This document shows positions 23,657 through 32,715 of a DNA stretch of 59,367 nt, one piece after another. The translations under genes were made by a program, and so were the position numbers. Positions within the stretch are counted from its first letter, which is position 1. Each line of letters opens with the position of its first letter. Source of the DNA: a virus. The notes below the pieces were generated by a model. It made no database searches and had not been told where the DNA came from. It worked only from the letters and a program-made list of their open reading frames with translations. The stretch spans positions 1 through 59,367 of the IMG/VR virus record IMGVR_UViG_3300037244_000010. One strand, 5' to 3'.

Positions 23657-25966
23657 ATGAGTTTCTTCCATGGCATTACAGTAACCGAGGTCAACACCAA
23701 CGGCGTATCGATTCAGGTGGTCAACTCGGCAGTTATTGGCCTCATCGGCTCGGCTCCGCAGTGGTCGGCATCGTCTGGAGCAGGACCCGGAATCAACGTC
23801 CCGACGCTCATTCAGTCCGCCGCGCAGGGCTCGGCGTTTGGCAAGCAGATTCAGGGTTATACGATTCCTGAAGCCCTTGCGGACATTCAACTCCAGGGCG
23901 CGGGGGCCGTCATCGTCATCGACGTGTTCAACCCACTGCTCCATCAGAGCACCTTTGCGACCAATCCCTTGACAGGACCCGCATCCAACAGTGTGCCGGT
24001 AACACTCGGTCACATGGGCCTAATTGGTCCAGGCTTGCCCAACACTCCCCTTTCTACCGCTTCGGTTGACACCGTGGCGCAGGCGGGCGGCGCGGCAAGC
24101 CACAGTTATGCAACAGGCGACACGATCACCCTCGCGGGTGGAACGGCGTCAACTCCCGCGGTCCTGACCGTGGCGACAACGAAGCTCGTATCGCTGGCGG
24201 TGAATGCCCCCGGCGGCGCTACATCGCACAACTACGCAGCCGGCGACAGCGTTACGCTGGCAGGCGGAACCGCTTCGGTTGCTCCTCAACTCACCGTTAC
24301 CTCCACTCAGGTTACGGGCGCAACGGTTGCGATCGGTGGAAGCGGCGGCACGAACGGGACTCAAACTGTGACCGGAACGACTGGCACCGGGACACGCTTT
24401 CAGGCTTCTGTGACTGTGGCCGGTGGCGCGATTACCGCGGTCCTGTCGATCTCTTTGGCTGGCTCCTACTCCATAAACCCCACGGCTCCCGCTCTTGAGC
24501 CTGTGACGGGCGGTGGACTGGTTGGCGCCGAACTGGCAATCACTCTGGGCGTGGCCACCTTCAACATCGTCAACGCGGGTAGCTTCACCGTGAACAGTGC
24601 CGCGCTGACACAGGCAAGCTCAACAGGACTCGGCACCGGGGCAACCTTCAACCTTGGCGTCTTTGGAGTCCTGACGGCCACGGTATCCACTGCGGGCAGC
24701 TACTCGGCTGTCCCGGCGAACCCTGTAGCTCAGGCCAGCACCTCGGGCAGCGGCACCGGTGCCACTTTCAATGTGACCTTTGCGGGGCCGCCTACCACTG
24801 TCGTGGTCAAGAACCAGGCCGGCTCGACGACCTACGTCGAGGGCACTGATTACACCATCGATTACGTGAACGGCCTGCTCTACACCAAGAGCGGCGGCGC
24901 AATCACCTCGGCGCAGGCATTGCAGGTCTCCGGCGCCTACTGCGACCCGTCCAAGGTTGCATATACCGACATCATCGGGACCGTGACCGGAAGCACCTAT
25001 ACCGGCATCCAAGCCTTGCAGACCACCTTCCAGACGATGGGCCTGTTCGCCAAGCTGCTCATCACCCCAACCTTCTACGATGCGTCAACCAGCGCCAACC
25101 TGCTGGCCATGGCGACGAAGCTCCAGGCCATCTCGTTCACCGACGCGCCCCCGAACACGACTGTGGCAACCGCCATCGCCAACCGCGGAGCCGCCGGCAA
25201 TGCCTTCAATCAGGCCAGCGACAGGCTCGCGCTCACCTTCCCTTGGCAGTTGAAGACTCCCACCGCCATCATCCCCACTGGCGTTGTGGTGAGCGCGCAG
25301 GGAAACATCGGCTATACGTCCGTGACTGGCACCGTGGACACGCCGTATAGCACGTGGGTAGCTGGCGCTACGGCAGCCAGCGATATCGCCAATGGCTTCT
25401 GGTTCTCGCCGTCGAACACGGTCATCAACGGTATTCTGGGTCCCGATGTCAGCCTATACATGAGCGCCTACGACCCGACTTCAGACACGAACGCGCTGAA
25501 CGCGGCTGGCATCATGACGGTCTTCAACGGCTTCGGTACCGGCTACAGGACATGGGGCAACCGCGCATCGAGCTTCCCGTCGAGCGGCGCAGTGACCACG
25601 TTTATCGCCGTTCGCAGGACCCTCGACGTTGTGGAGCAGAGCATCCAGTACAGTTCGCTGCCCTTCGCCGATAAGCCCATCACCAACGGTCTCATCAATT
25701 CGATCTTGCAGAGCGTGAATGGGTTTATCAACTCGCTCATCCAGCAGGGCGCATTGATTGCCGGAAGCGCGGTCACCTACAACCCGGTTGACAACCCCCC
25801 TGCGAGTCTGGCGAATGGGCAACTCACGTTTGAAGTAAGCGTGATGCCGCCGCCGCCGGCCGAGCAGATCATTTACAACTTCTCCATCAACACCAGCCTG
25901 CTTGCGAACCTCGGGGCATCCGTAACGAGCACCAGCACAACCAGCAACTTCAACGTGACCGCATAA
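23657..25966 (+). CDS. Tail sheath protein with inserted repeats
   Basis: A 769-residue contractile sheath. The N-terminus (HGITVTEVNTNGVSIQVVNS) and C-terminus (FGTGYRTWGNRASSFPSSGA, FIAVRRTLDVVEQSIQYSSL) are diagnostic. Residues ~140-375 are an insertion with two AGGxxSHxYAxGDxxTLAGG repeats and three GSYSxxPxxP...SGTGATFN-type repeats, probably displayed on the tail surface. Contraction drives DNA injection. Start ATG 23657 follows AAGGAGCGG. An in-frame ATG at 23633 lies in the leader. Confidence 0.95.
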   Translation: MSFFHGITVTEVNTNGVSIQVVNSAVIGLIGSAPQWSASSGAGPGINVPTLIQSAAQGSAFGKQIQGYTIPEALADIQLQGAGAVIVIDVFNPLLHQSTFATNPLTGPASNSVPVTLGHMGLIGPGLPNTPLSTASVDTVAQAGGAASHSYATGDTITLAGGTASTPAVLTVATTKLVSLAVNAPGGATSHNYAAGDSVTLAGGTASVAPQLTVTSTQVTGATVAIGGSGGTNGTQTVTGTTGTGTRFQASVTVAGGAITAVLSISLAGSYSINPTAPALEPVTGGGLVGAELAITLGVATFNIVNAGSFTVNSAALTQASSTGLGTGATFNLGVFGVLTATVSTAGSYSAVPANPVAQASTSGSGTGATFNVTFAGPPTTVVVKNQAGSTTYVEGTDYTIDYVNGLLYTKSGGAITSAQALQVSGAYCDPSKVAYTDIIGTVTGSTYTGIQALQTTFQTMGLFAKLLITPTFYDASTSANLLAMATKLQAISFTDAPPNTTVATAIANRGAAGNAFNQASDRLALTFPWQLKTPTAIIPTGVVVSAQGNIGYTSVTGTVDTPYSTWVAGATAASDIANGFWFSPSNTVINGILGPDVSLYMSAYDPTSDTNALNAAGIMTVFNGFGTGYRTWGNRASSFPSSGAVTTFIAVRRTLDVVEQSIQYSSLPFADKPITNGLINSILQSVNGFINSLIQQGALIAGSAVTYNPVDNPPASLANGQLTFEVSVMPPPPAEQIIYNFSINTSLLANLGASVTSTSTTSNFNVTA

Positions 25967-25976
25967 GGAGCGCACC

Positions 25977-26498
25977 GTGGCAAATCTTGTCATCAACAGC
26001 CTGTCGAATTGCAACGTGTATCTGAACGGCGTCGAACTCCTCGGGCGCGCCGCGGAAGTCAAGATTCCCCAGCCCAAGCGCATCAGGACAGACTACAAGG
26101 GCCTCGGCATGGCCGCGCGCATCAAGATCCCGACCGGATGGGACATGATGGAGTCCACCATCAAGTGGTCTTCGTTTGATCCTGACACCATCAAGCGGGT
26201 GGCGCTTTCGAGTCAGACGTGCTGGATTGCTTGCCTGGGCGATCTCCAGACACTCTCGGCATCGGGAGAGATCTTCGAGAGTCCCGTTATTTACAACTTC
26301 AACGGCGTCCCGTTCGACGTGGGAGACGTGGATTTCAAATCTCAGGAGTTGGTCGAGTTCACGTCCAGCTTCGATGTCTACCACGTAGACCTGAGCGTAG
26401 GCGGCGTGCGGATTTACCTTTTCGACGCTTTCTCGAATCAGTACGTCGTGAATGGCGTTGACCAGTTGGCGAACTATCGCGCAAACATCGGAGGTTGA
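25977..26498 (+). CDS. Tail tube protein (P2 FII-like)
   Basis: A 173-residue product starting at GTG with AAGGAG upstream, 10 bases after the sheath. GMAARIKIPTGWDMMESTIK and FNGVPFDVGDVDFKSQELVE fit the P2 FII tube family. It forms the inner tube stacked under the sheath. Confidence 0.9.
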   Translation: MANLVINSLSNCNVYLNGVELLGRAAEVKIPQPKRIRTDYKGLGMAARIKIPTGWDMMESTIKWSSFDPDTIKRVALSSQTCWIACLGDLQTLSASGEIFESPVIYNFNGVPFDVGDVDFKSQELVEFTSSFDVYHVDLSVGGVRIYLFDAFSNQYVVNGVDQLANYRANIGG

Positions 26499-26501
26499 TA
26501 A

Positions 26502-26798
26502 GTGGCAGCCAACGGATATGCACCATCCGCTTCTCAGCAAGTCGTAGCAAGCGGAATAGCACAGACAGTCGCCAATCCAGGCACAGGATCAACGCTGCGT
26601 CTTGCCAATGTGGGAGCAGAGCCTGTGTATGTCGCACTGGGCGCATCGAGTCCTGTTGCGGTCACTCCCCAGACGGGACTCGCGATCTTGCCCGGCGCGC
26701 CTGCTGAGTTTCTGACGGCGGTATCAAACGGGTTCATCAGCTTCGTGACTGACGGATGCACTTTCAATGTTCGGCTCAACATCTCGCAAGGGACGTAG
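26502..26798 (+). CDS. Small tail-region beta protein
   Basis: Ninety-eight residues from GTG 26502. The product (TLRLANVGAEPVYVALGASS, SNGFISFVTDGCTFNVRLNI) is a compact beta sandwich resembling small virion decoration proteins. No family certain. Confidence 0.6.
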   Translation: MAANGYAPSASQQVVASGIAQTVANPGTGSTLRLANVGAEPVYVALGASSPVAVTPQTGLAILPGAPAEFLTAVSNGFISFVTDGCTFNVRLNISQGT

Positions 26799-26843
26799 AG
26801 GCCGGCCACAACCATAGCCAAGCACTGGCGTGAGGTGATTCAA

Positions 26844-27227
26844 ATGGCAACAGGACCCATCGTACTGACTTCCGATACAACCCCTTCCCCCGAACAGATT
26901 CGCCGCGAGTTCGATCTTCCCTCTGGCAAGCACGTTATCTTGCTCAAAGGCACAGGCCGTGACCAGCGTCTGGCCGCCACGGTTGCCGGCGAGAACGCAG
27001 ACAGCATCAAGATTCAGGACGCCCTGGCTTCCCGTCTGTCCCTTGTGGACGGCAAGCGCATCCGCATGGAAGACGTGGACGAGATGGACTTTGACGATGC
27101 GATGGTGTTTCGCGCCGAGGTCTCTCAGGTATTGCGCCCTTTGCTCCAGAGGATTTCCAGTGTCCTGAAACCGACGCCGGACGCTCCGAACCCCAATCAG
27201 GACGCGGAAACAGACCAGTCGTCCTAA
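26844..27227 (+). CDS. Tail assembly chaperone, first part
   Basis: A 127-residue product from ATG 26844 with GAGGTG upstream. SLVDGKRIRMEDVDEMDFDD followed by AMVFRAEVSQVL is the usual shape of P2 gpE / Mu gp41 tail chaperones, which bind the tape measure protein. In relatives a frameshift joins it to the next frame; I see no slippery heptamer here. Confidence 0.75.
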   Translation: MATGPIVLTSDTTPSPEQIRREFDLPSGKHVILLKGTGRDQRLAATVAGENADSIKIQDALASRLSLVDGKRIRMEDVDEMDFDDAMVFRAEVSQVLRPLLQRISSVLKPTPDAPNPNQDAETDQSS

Positions 27228-27229
27228 GC

Positions 27230-27379
27230 ATGGAAGCGTTGGGCGCGATGGTGCATGAAGGGGTCAGTCCTGAATCCATCGATTCCATGTCAATAGGCGA
27301 TTTAGTAGGGTGGTACCAAGTTCTACAACAGTACAGCCGGGCAGTTGAGAAGCGCATCCCGAAGCGGAGGAAACCTTGA
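27230..27379 (+). CDS. Tail assembly chaperone, second part (gpE'-like)
   Basis: A 49-residue frame from ATG 27230, two bases after the preceding stop. GVSPESIDSMSIGDLVGWYQ matches the short second half of tail chaperones in P2-like phages. Here it has its own ATG, so it may be made separately instead of by frameshifting. Its stop overlaps the tape measure start. Confidence 0.7.
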   Translation: MEALGAMVHEGVSPESIDSMSIGDLVGWYQVLQQYSRAVEKRIPKRRKP

Positions 27380-29139
27380 GCGAAGACGATCAAACATCCA
27401 TCCTGAAGGTTCTCGTCCAACTCCGCGACGAGGTTACTGACCCTCTAAAGCAGGTCAATGACCGATTCAGCGAGATGGCGGAGAACTTCGCCAGCATTGG
27501 GATGGCGGCCGGCGAAGTGTTTGCCGGATACGAGGCGCTGAAGACAGTCATTGAGCCAGCCGCCGCCATGCAAGAGCAGATGGTAGGCCTGAAAGAGGCC
27601 ACTCTCGCCAATGCGGATGCGATGGAACGGTATAAGCATCAGGCTGACGAGATTGGAACTTCCTTGCCATTGAAGGGCGGCGCAGAAGAAGCAATGCAGG
27701 CAATGACGGAACTGTACAAGACGTTCCGTGACGATGGGGCGATCAAAGAACAGACCGAGACCGCAGCAAAATTAGCCGTAGTCATGGGAGACACGGCGCC
27801 TCTTGCCGCGAAAGTTCTGTCTTCGGCAGTCCAGAACCTCGGGGATAATAGTCGCCCCGTTATCGACCAAATGAAGGAGTTTGGCGACGAGATTGCCGTT
27901 CTTCAGGCGCGCTTCCCGATGGGCAGCGGTGGCCTGATGCGCATGTCAATGGCGCTCAGAATGCTCGGCACAGCGGCACAAGTCAACAATGTCGCGCAGA
28001 AAACAATGCTCGCACTGATGGCCGAGGGCAACAGAATCAACCTTGGCGGCCCGCGCGGATCAGGCCCCATCCTGGCTGGAATCGTTAACTCTCTGCTCAA
28101 AATGAAAGATGGTCGCTACGAAATGGAGAAGTATGGCCTCCAAGTCGTAAAGACGAATGATGGGCACGTCAACCTTATCAAGACCCTTGAGAAGATGAGC
28201 GAACTGTCTGACAAGCAGAAGCGATCCCTTGAGTCTTCGATGGGAAGTCAAGGGGCCAATGTAGCACTGCTTATCAAGCACATGGACGATTTGAAGGAGG
28301 CATACAACGAAATAGACAATGCGAGTGGGCAATTAGATCAGGATGCGAAAGACCGCGCTGCTACCTTTGATGCGCACATGCAGGAAATGAAAAGCGCATG
28401 GCAGGAATTCAAGGAGTCCATCGGGACTCGTATCCTTCCTGATCTGACTACCGACATTAACCAGATGACGGAAATTATAAACAAGATGAACGAGTTTTCC
28501 GATAAGCATCCGACTGCGGCGAAAGTTGCCGGAAGAGGTTTGGAGCTTGGAGTAGGAGCGGGAATTTTAGCAGCGGCAGTAAAATTAGGGCCGATGATGT
28601 GGAAAGGTCTCGGAGGCGCCGCCGCTCTTGGGTGGGCGCGCAGTTTGTTCCCGACCGCGGCAAAGACTCTAACGGCGCGAGAAGCGATGTATGGGGGCGG
28701 CAGAGCCGCTGAAGCGGCTGGACTCTCAAGATTTCTCCCGTTTATTGGGGAGGCGGTGACCGGTGGGATGTTGGGGTGGCAGGGAGGCCACTGGATGCAA
28801 AGGCATGACGTTGTCGGATTTGAAGCCTATCAAGGCATGCAGACTCCAAAACCCTCAGTATTCGCAGATTGGAAGGGGCCTACCCAGGCTCCCATATTCG
28901 GCATTTATGGATGGGATACTGAGGCATTCGGATCGCCGCGATTGGCGACTCCTACATTTGGTCCGACCTCGCCCTTTTCCGCGCTGGGAACTTCGGGAAC
29001 CGTAAACAATAATCCGAATATCAATATCTACCCTCCAAGCCAAGAAATGGACCCAAAAGCGATGGGAGATATGGTTGAACGGGAGATTGAGAAGTACAAC
29101 CAGCAAAATGCCCGTAAGCAATTAGGGGGGGCGCGCTAA
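27376..29139 (+). CDS. Tail tape measure protein
   Basis: A 587-residue product from TTG 27376, with GGAGG upstream and stop overlap. It is largely helical, with a hydrophobic segment near residues 395-415 (GVGAGILAAAVKLGPMMWKG), as in tape measures that span the membrane. At this length it implies a short tail. No lytic domain is visible. The gene contains no CAGGACYC octamer. Confidence 0.9.
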   Translation: MSEDDQTSILKVLVQLRDEVTDPLKQVNDRFSEMAENFASIGMAAGEVFAGYEALKTVIEPAAAMQEQMVGLKEATLANADAMERYKHQADEIGTSLPLKGGAEEAMQAMTELYKTFRDDGAIKEQTETAAKLAVVMGDTAPLAAKVLSSAVQNLGDNSRPVIDQMKEFGDEIAVLQARFPMGSGGLMRMSMALRMLGTAAQVNNVAQKTMLALMAEGNRINLGGPRGSGPILAGIVNSLLKMKDGRYEMEKYGLQVVKTNDGHVNLIKTLEKMSELSDKQKRSLESSMGSQGANVALLIKHMDDLKEAYNEIDNASGQLDQDAKDRAATFDAHMQEMKSAWQEFKESIGTRILPDLTTDINQMTEIINKMNEFSDKHPTAAKVAGRGLELGVGAGILAAAVKLGPMMWKGLGGAAALGWARSLFPTAAKTLTAREAMYGGGRAAEAAGLSRFLPFIGEAVTGGMLGWQGGHWMQRHDVVGFEAYQGMQTPKPSVFADWKGPTQAPIFGIYGWDTEAFGSPRLATPTFGPTSPFSALGTSGTVNNNPNINIYPPSQEMDPKAMGDMVEREIEKYNQQNARKQLGGAR

Positions 29140-29717
29140 TGTTCGCATCTTTCGGCCCCATCTCGTTTCAGCCTCTCGCCAGCCCGACAAAGCTGGAGAT
29201 AGAGAAAAAGTACCACTACGAAGCAATCAACGTGATAGGGGCGCCTCCTGTGTTGCAGTGGATCTACGACAATCTTCGCCACGTTGAAATTTCGATCTAC
29301 CTTCACAACTTCTGGTGCAAACCGCAGACGGCCATCAACGCTCTGACGCAGCTTGCCGACTTCCACGTTCCGCAGCAGTTCGTCTTTGGCAACAAGAACA
29401 TCCTCGGGACATTCGTCATCTCAAACTACCGGCTCAAGCAGCGGTGGATGGCAGATGACGGCTCTGTAATCGCTGCGGAGATGGATCTTGAACTGACCGA
29501 GTACGTCGCGCCCTCCACGCTCCAGAGCAACACCATGACGGTCGGGACCATCGGCAACTCAACAATCAACACCAATCCTCCAGGGCTCACCACTTCACAG
29601 AGCGCGGCGGCCGGATCGACGCTTGTCGTGAGTCCTGCCACAGCTTCCCCCTCGGGAATACCGGCACAGACGCCGTATACGAATGTCTCGTTGAGCACGA
29701 TTGCGAGGGCTGCCTAA
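29139..29717 (+). CDS. GpU-like tail protein
   Basis: A 192-residue product. The first ~130 residues (FASFGPISFQPLASPTKLEI, VEISIYLHNFWC) match the P2 GpU family, a tail tip/completion protein. The C-terminal 60 residues are Thr/Ser/Pro-rich. Start overlaps the tape measure stop by one base. Confidence 0.85.
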   Translation: MFASFGPISFQPLASPTKLEIEKKYHYEAINVIGAPPVLQWIYDNLRHVEISIYLHNFWCKPQTAINALTQLADFHVPQQFVFGNKNILGTFVISNYRLKQRWMADDGSVIAAEMDLELTEYVAPSTLQSNTMTVGTIGNSTINTNPPGLTTSQSAAAGSTLVVSPATASPSGIPAQTPYTNVSLSTIARAA

Positions 29718-30005
29718 ATGCCGAATGTCGTGATACCAAACGGTGGAAGCGGGGTCCTGACAGCGTCACTCGTTACCACCTACGTCAACCCGTCCGCACC
29801 GTCATCGGGAATCATCTACGTGTCCAAAGGGGAACGCTGGGATGCGATAGCGTACAAGATGTACGGAGACTCTACGCAGGTTGAGCCGCTGATTCAGAAC
29901 AACCCTGGCATTCCGATTGGCGACTATGTGGCGCAAGGCGTTCAGGTCTTTGTCCCGCTGATCACACCAGCGACCAGCACAACCAGTTCGACGCCGTGGA
30001 ACTAA
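29718..30005 (+). CDS. GpX-like tail protein (LysM-like)
   Basis: Ninety-five residues. GERWDAIAYKMYGDSTQVEP followed by NNPGIP is the tail X/LysM-like domain that anchors the tube to the baseplate hub. Starts right after the gpU stop. Confidence 0.87.
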   Translation: MPNVVIPNGGSGVLTASLVTTYVNPSAPSSGIIYVSKGERWDAIAYKMYGDSTQVEPLIQNNPGIPIGDYVAQGVQVFVPLITPATSTTSSTPWN

Positions 30006-31100
30006 ATGAGCGCATCCGTACAAATCCCGGCGTGGCAAATCAAGATCGGCGGAACTCAGGTCGCCGGCAACCTGACGACCCATTCCCAGCACGTCCACTA
30101 CGACGAAGCTATCGGCGGCAAGGCAAACGTGCTGGAGATTCAGGTGGAGGACTCGGCGCGCGCGTGGGCGAACAATCCGCCTAAGATCGGCACAGCGCTC
30201 AGCTTGTCAATCGGTTATCAAGGTTCCTCTCTCGTGTCCTGCGGGAACTTTGAAGTGGATGAATGGGAGGCAGAGGGGCCGCCAGACACGTTCCTGATCC
30301 GGGCAATCCAGGCCGGGGTGACTCATGCCATCAGGACCTCATATTCGCAGCCCTATGAAGGCCAGACTCTTACATCGATAGCTAAGAGCATCGCCGCGAA
30401 GTATGGGATGAGCGTGTCAATTGACGCGGTGAATCCCGATGTTCCTTATCAGCATATAACCCAACGCCTAGAGAGTGACCTTGCATTTCTGCATAGGCTT
30501 GCCAACGGGCAAAATTACGAGTTCACCATCCGCGGCGATCAACTCGTCTTCTACAGCCGCCCGAAGTTGGATGCGAAGAAAATCACGGACCTCAAAGACA
30601 AGAATGCGCAGTACATCTACAAGACCGACAACACGCGATTCAGGATTCACCAGCAGCACCACGGCGACAAGACCTACAAGAAGGCCGTGGTGATGTATTT
30701 CGACCCGCACTCGAAGAAGCTGCTCCAGGCAACGGCCAACGCCGCGGCCACAGCTACCCAGGGCGTTGACTTAGGGCTTCAGGACACCCTACTAGTCCGG
30801 GAACGGATAGAGAACGCACAGCAAGCCACCCTACGCGCGCAAGCCCATCTCCACGCCGCCAATATGCACGTCCTGAAGGCCGAGGTAATCATTCCGGGGT
30901 CGATGGTCTACCGGGCCGGCAATCCAGTCATGCTCTCGGGGTTTGGCGCTGCGCTCGATTCGATAAAATGGATCATCAACGAGGGCAAGCATCGGCTGGA
31001 CCGGAACGGCTACAAAACCTCTTTGGAACTCAGGACCACAATCGCAACGACCGGAGCCGGCGCCGGTACGCAGACGGTTTCGGATGACTACGGAGAATAG
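30006..31100 (+). CDS. Baseplate hub protein (P2 gpD-like)
   Basis: A 364-residue hub. EGQTLTSIAKSIAAKYGMSV and YQHITQRLESDLAFLHRLAN are hallmark segments of the gpD/gp27-like hub family. It sits between gpX and gpV genes in the standard order and would hold the spike. Confidence 0.92.
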   Translation: MSASVQIPAWQIKIGGTQVAGNLTTHSQHVHYDEAIGGKANVLEIQVEDSARAWANNPPKIGTALSLSIGYQGSSLVSCGNFEVDEWEAEGPPDTFLIRAIQAGVTHAIRTSYSQPYEGQTLTSIAKSIAAKYGMSVSIDAVNPDVPYQHITQRLESDLAFLHRLANGQNYEFTIRGDQLVFYSRPKLDAKKITDLKDKNAQYIYKTDNTRFRIHQQHHGDKTYKKAVVMYFDPHSKKLLQATANAAATATQGVDLGLQDTLLVRERIENAQQATLRAQAHLHAANMHVLKAEVIIPGSMVYRAGNPVMLSGFGAALDSIKWIINEGKHRLDRNGYKTSLELRTTIATTGAGAGTQTVSDDYGE

Positions 31101-31724
31101 ATGCCAGACTTAGTACGCGGACCATATACGGAGCAGTTCCACCCGCCTTACAGGACGGGCATCGTTGCGCAGATCGAGTCTGTTCCGCCTTACCGAGTGC
31201 GCGTGCAGTTCCCCGACCAGGCGAATGTCCTGTCATGGTGGCTGCCGGTCCAGGTCCCGAAGACACAGAATGACAAGTTCTTTTGGCAACCGGACATCGG
31301 CGAGCAGGTTTCCGTCGTCATGGATGAGTGGGACGAAAACGGCATCGTGACCGGCAGTGTCCCGTCACAGGTAGACTCGGCACCATCGGGACTCACTCCT
31401 TCAGACTTCTACATTCAGTTTGCAGATGGCACGATAATCCAATACAACCGCGTCACGTCTACGTTGAAGGTGAGCATCTGCCCGGCTGGAACCGCAACAA
31501 TTCAGACCGCCGATAACCTTTCGAGCGTGACAGTGGGGGACGATAGCGTCACCGTTGACTCTTCAGATGTAGGGCTGACGGCAGAGATTGGCGAGATTGA
31601 CCTGACTGGAGAGGTCTACACTGACCAGAACCTACATGTTGGCTCTGGGGCAACCGGGACATTTAGCACGTCAACCGGGCAAACTGTGACAGTGCAAGAT
31701 GGAATAATCATCGACATTGAGTGA
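31101..31724 (+). CDS. Baseplate spike protein (gpV-like)
   Basis: A 207-residue product. The N-terminal OB-fold (VRVQFPDQANVLSWWLPVQV, DIGEQVSVVMDEWDENGIVT) and the repetitive C-terminal beta helix with alternating V/T/D match gpV. It makes the membrane-puncturing tip. Confidence 0.92.
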   Translation: MPDLVRGPYTEQFHPPYRTGIVAQIESVPPYRVRVQFPDQANVLSWWLPVQVPKTQNDKFFWQPDIGEQVSVVMDEWDENGIVTGSVPSQVDSAPSGLTPSDFYIQFADGTIIQYNRVTSTLKVSICPAGTATIQTADNLSSVTVGDDSVTVDSSDVGLTAEIGEIDLTGEVYTDQNLHVGSGATGTFSTSTGQTVTVQDGIIIDIE

Positions 31725-31731
31725 GGTAAAA

Positions 31732-32265
31732 ATGAATACAGCCTACTTCCAATCGACGATCACCGAACTCAATAAAGCTGCGACGTACATCAACAAGTAC
31801 ACCGCATATGTGAACAAACAGATCTCGAGCATCGAATCTCAACCGTTGCCGAACGGTACGCTGGCGATTCCAGGAGTCCTATCACCGTGCGGACAACTTG
31901 CTCTTTTGGCAGTACAGGTAACTGAGAAGTTTGCGAAAATATCATCGAAAACCACACAGAACATAAACAAGGCCACTTCTGACAATGCCAAAATGCAAGC
32001 CAACATCATGACAGAGATGCAGGTATTAGAGTCATTGATGATTGTTCCGACAGACCTTCCCTCCGTTCTAACGTGGATACAGAAAGTCATCAACGCTTAC
32101 GCGGGTCCATATGCCGCATACACTGGGCAACAACTTCAAATTGCGGAGCAAGAGGCCCTTTTAGTTGCTGCCGTGACAAGGCTGACGACGGCTATCGCAA
32201 ATGCTACGCTTACATTGACTGAGGCCGTTGCGAATGCTCAGTCTAAACTAGGATGTGTGATCTAG
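31732..32265 (+). CDS. Hypothetical helical baseplate-region protein
   Basis: A 177-residue, almost entirely helical product from ATG 31732, with GAGGTAAAA upstream; an in-frame TTG at 31717 is unlikely. It has a hydrophobic C-terminal half (EALLVAAVTRLTTAIANATL). It lies between spike and wedge genes. No family recognised. Confidence 0.65.
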   Translation: MNTAYFQSTITELNKAATYINKYTAYVNKQISSIESQPLPNGTLAIPGVLSPCGQLALLAVQVTEKFAKISSKTTQNINKATSDNAKMQANIMTEMQVLESLMIVPTDLPSVLTWIQKVINAYAGPYAAYTGQQLQIAEQEALLVAAVTRLTTAIANATLTLTEAVANAQSKLGCVI

Positions 32266-32715
32266 ATGGCAACGACTTTCCCATATGCGACCCTCACCAA
32301 CATCCAGTCGTCGAGCTGGGAACTGATGCTTGACTCGACGGCTGGAGGCTGTGCGGGATCAGGACTCGGAAAAGTTTGCCAATCCTACGCGGATGTTCAT
32401 CAATGCCTCAAGATCATCTTTTCGACAATTCCTGGCGAAGATCCATTCCGTCCTACTTTCGGATGCGACCTGACGCAGTTCCTTGACCGCCCACTCACTG
32501 TTGCGATTCCGGCCATCATCGGTGCCATCTCCGCGGCTATTGCCGACTGGGAACCACGTATCACCCTTGAGAGCGTCGATGTTGTCGCCAGCACAACGAA
32601 CATCGGGACTCTGACCGTGACAATCAACTGGAAGCCGGACATGGGGTCGAGCAGTTCTGCCACGACTACGATAGGCACAGAGAGCACGACAATATCTGTC
32701 GGAGGATCTTCTTAA
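32266..32715 (+). CDS. Baseplate wedge protein (gpW/gp25-like)
   Basis: A 149-residue product. GEDPFRPTFGCDLTQFLDRP and IADWEPRITLESVDV are the standard gp25/gpW signature. Starts at the preceding stop. It forms part of the baseplate periphery and initiates sheath polymerisation. Confidence 0.92.
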   Translation: MATTFPYATLTNIQSSSWELMLDSTAGGCAGSGLGKVCQSYADVHQCLKIIFSTIPGEDPFRPTFGCDLTQFLDRPLTVAIPAIIGAISAAIADWEPRITLESVDVVASTTNIGTLTVTINWKPDMGSSSSATTTIGTESTTISVGGSS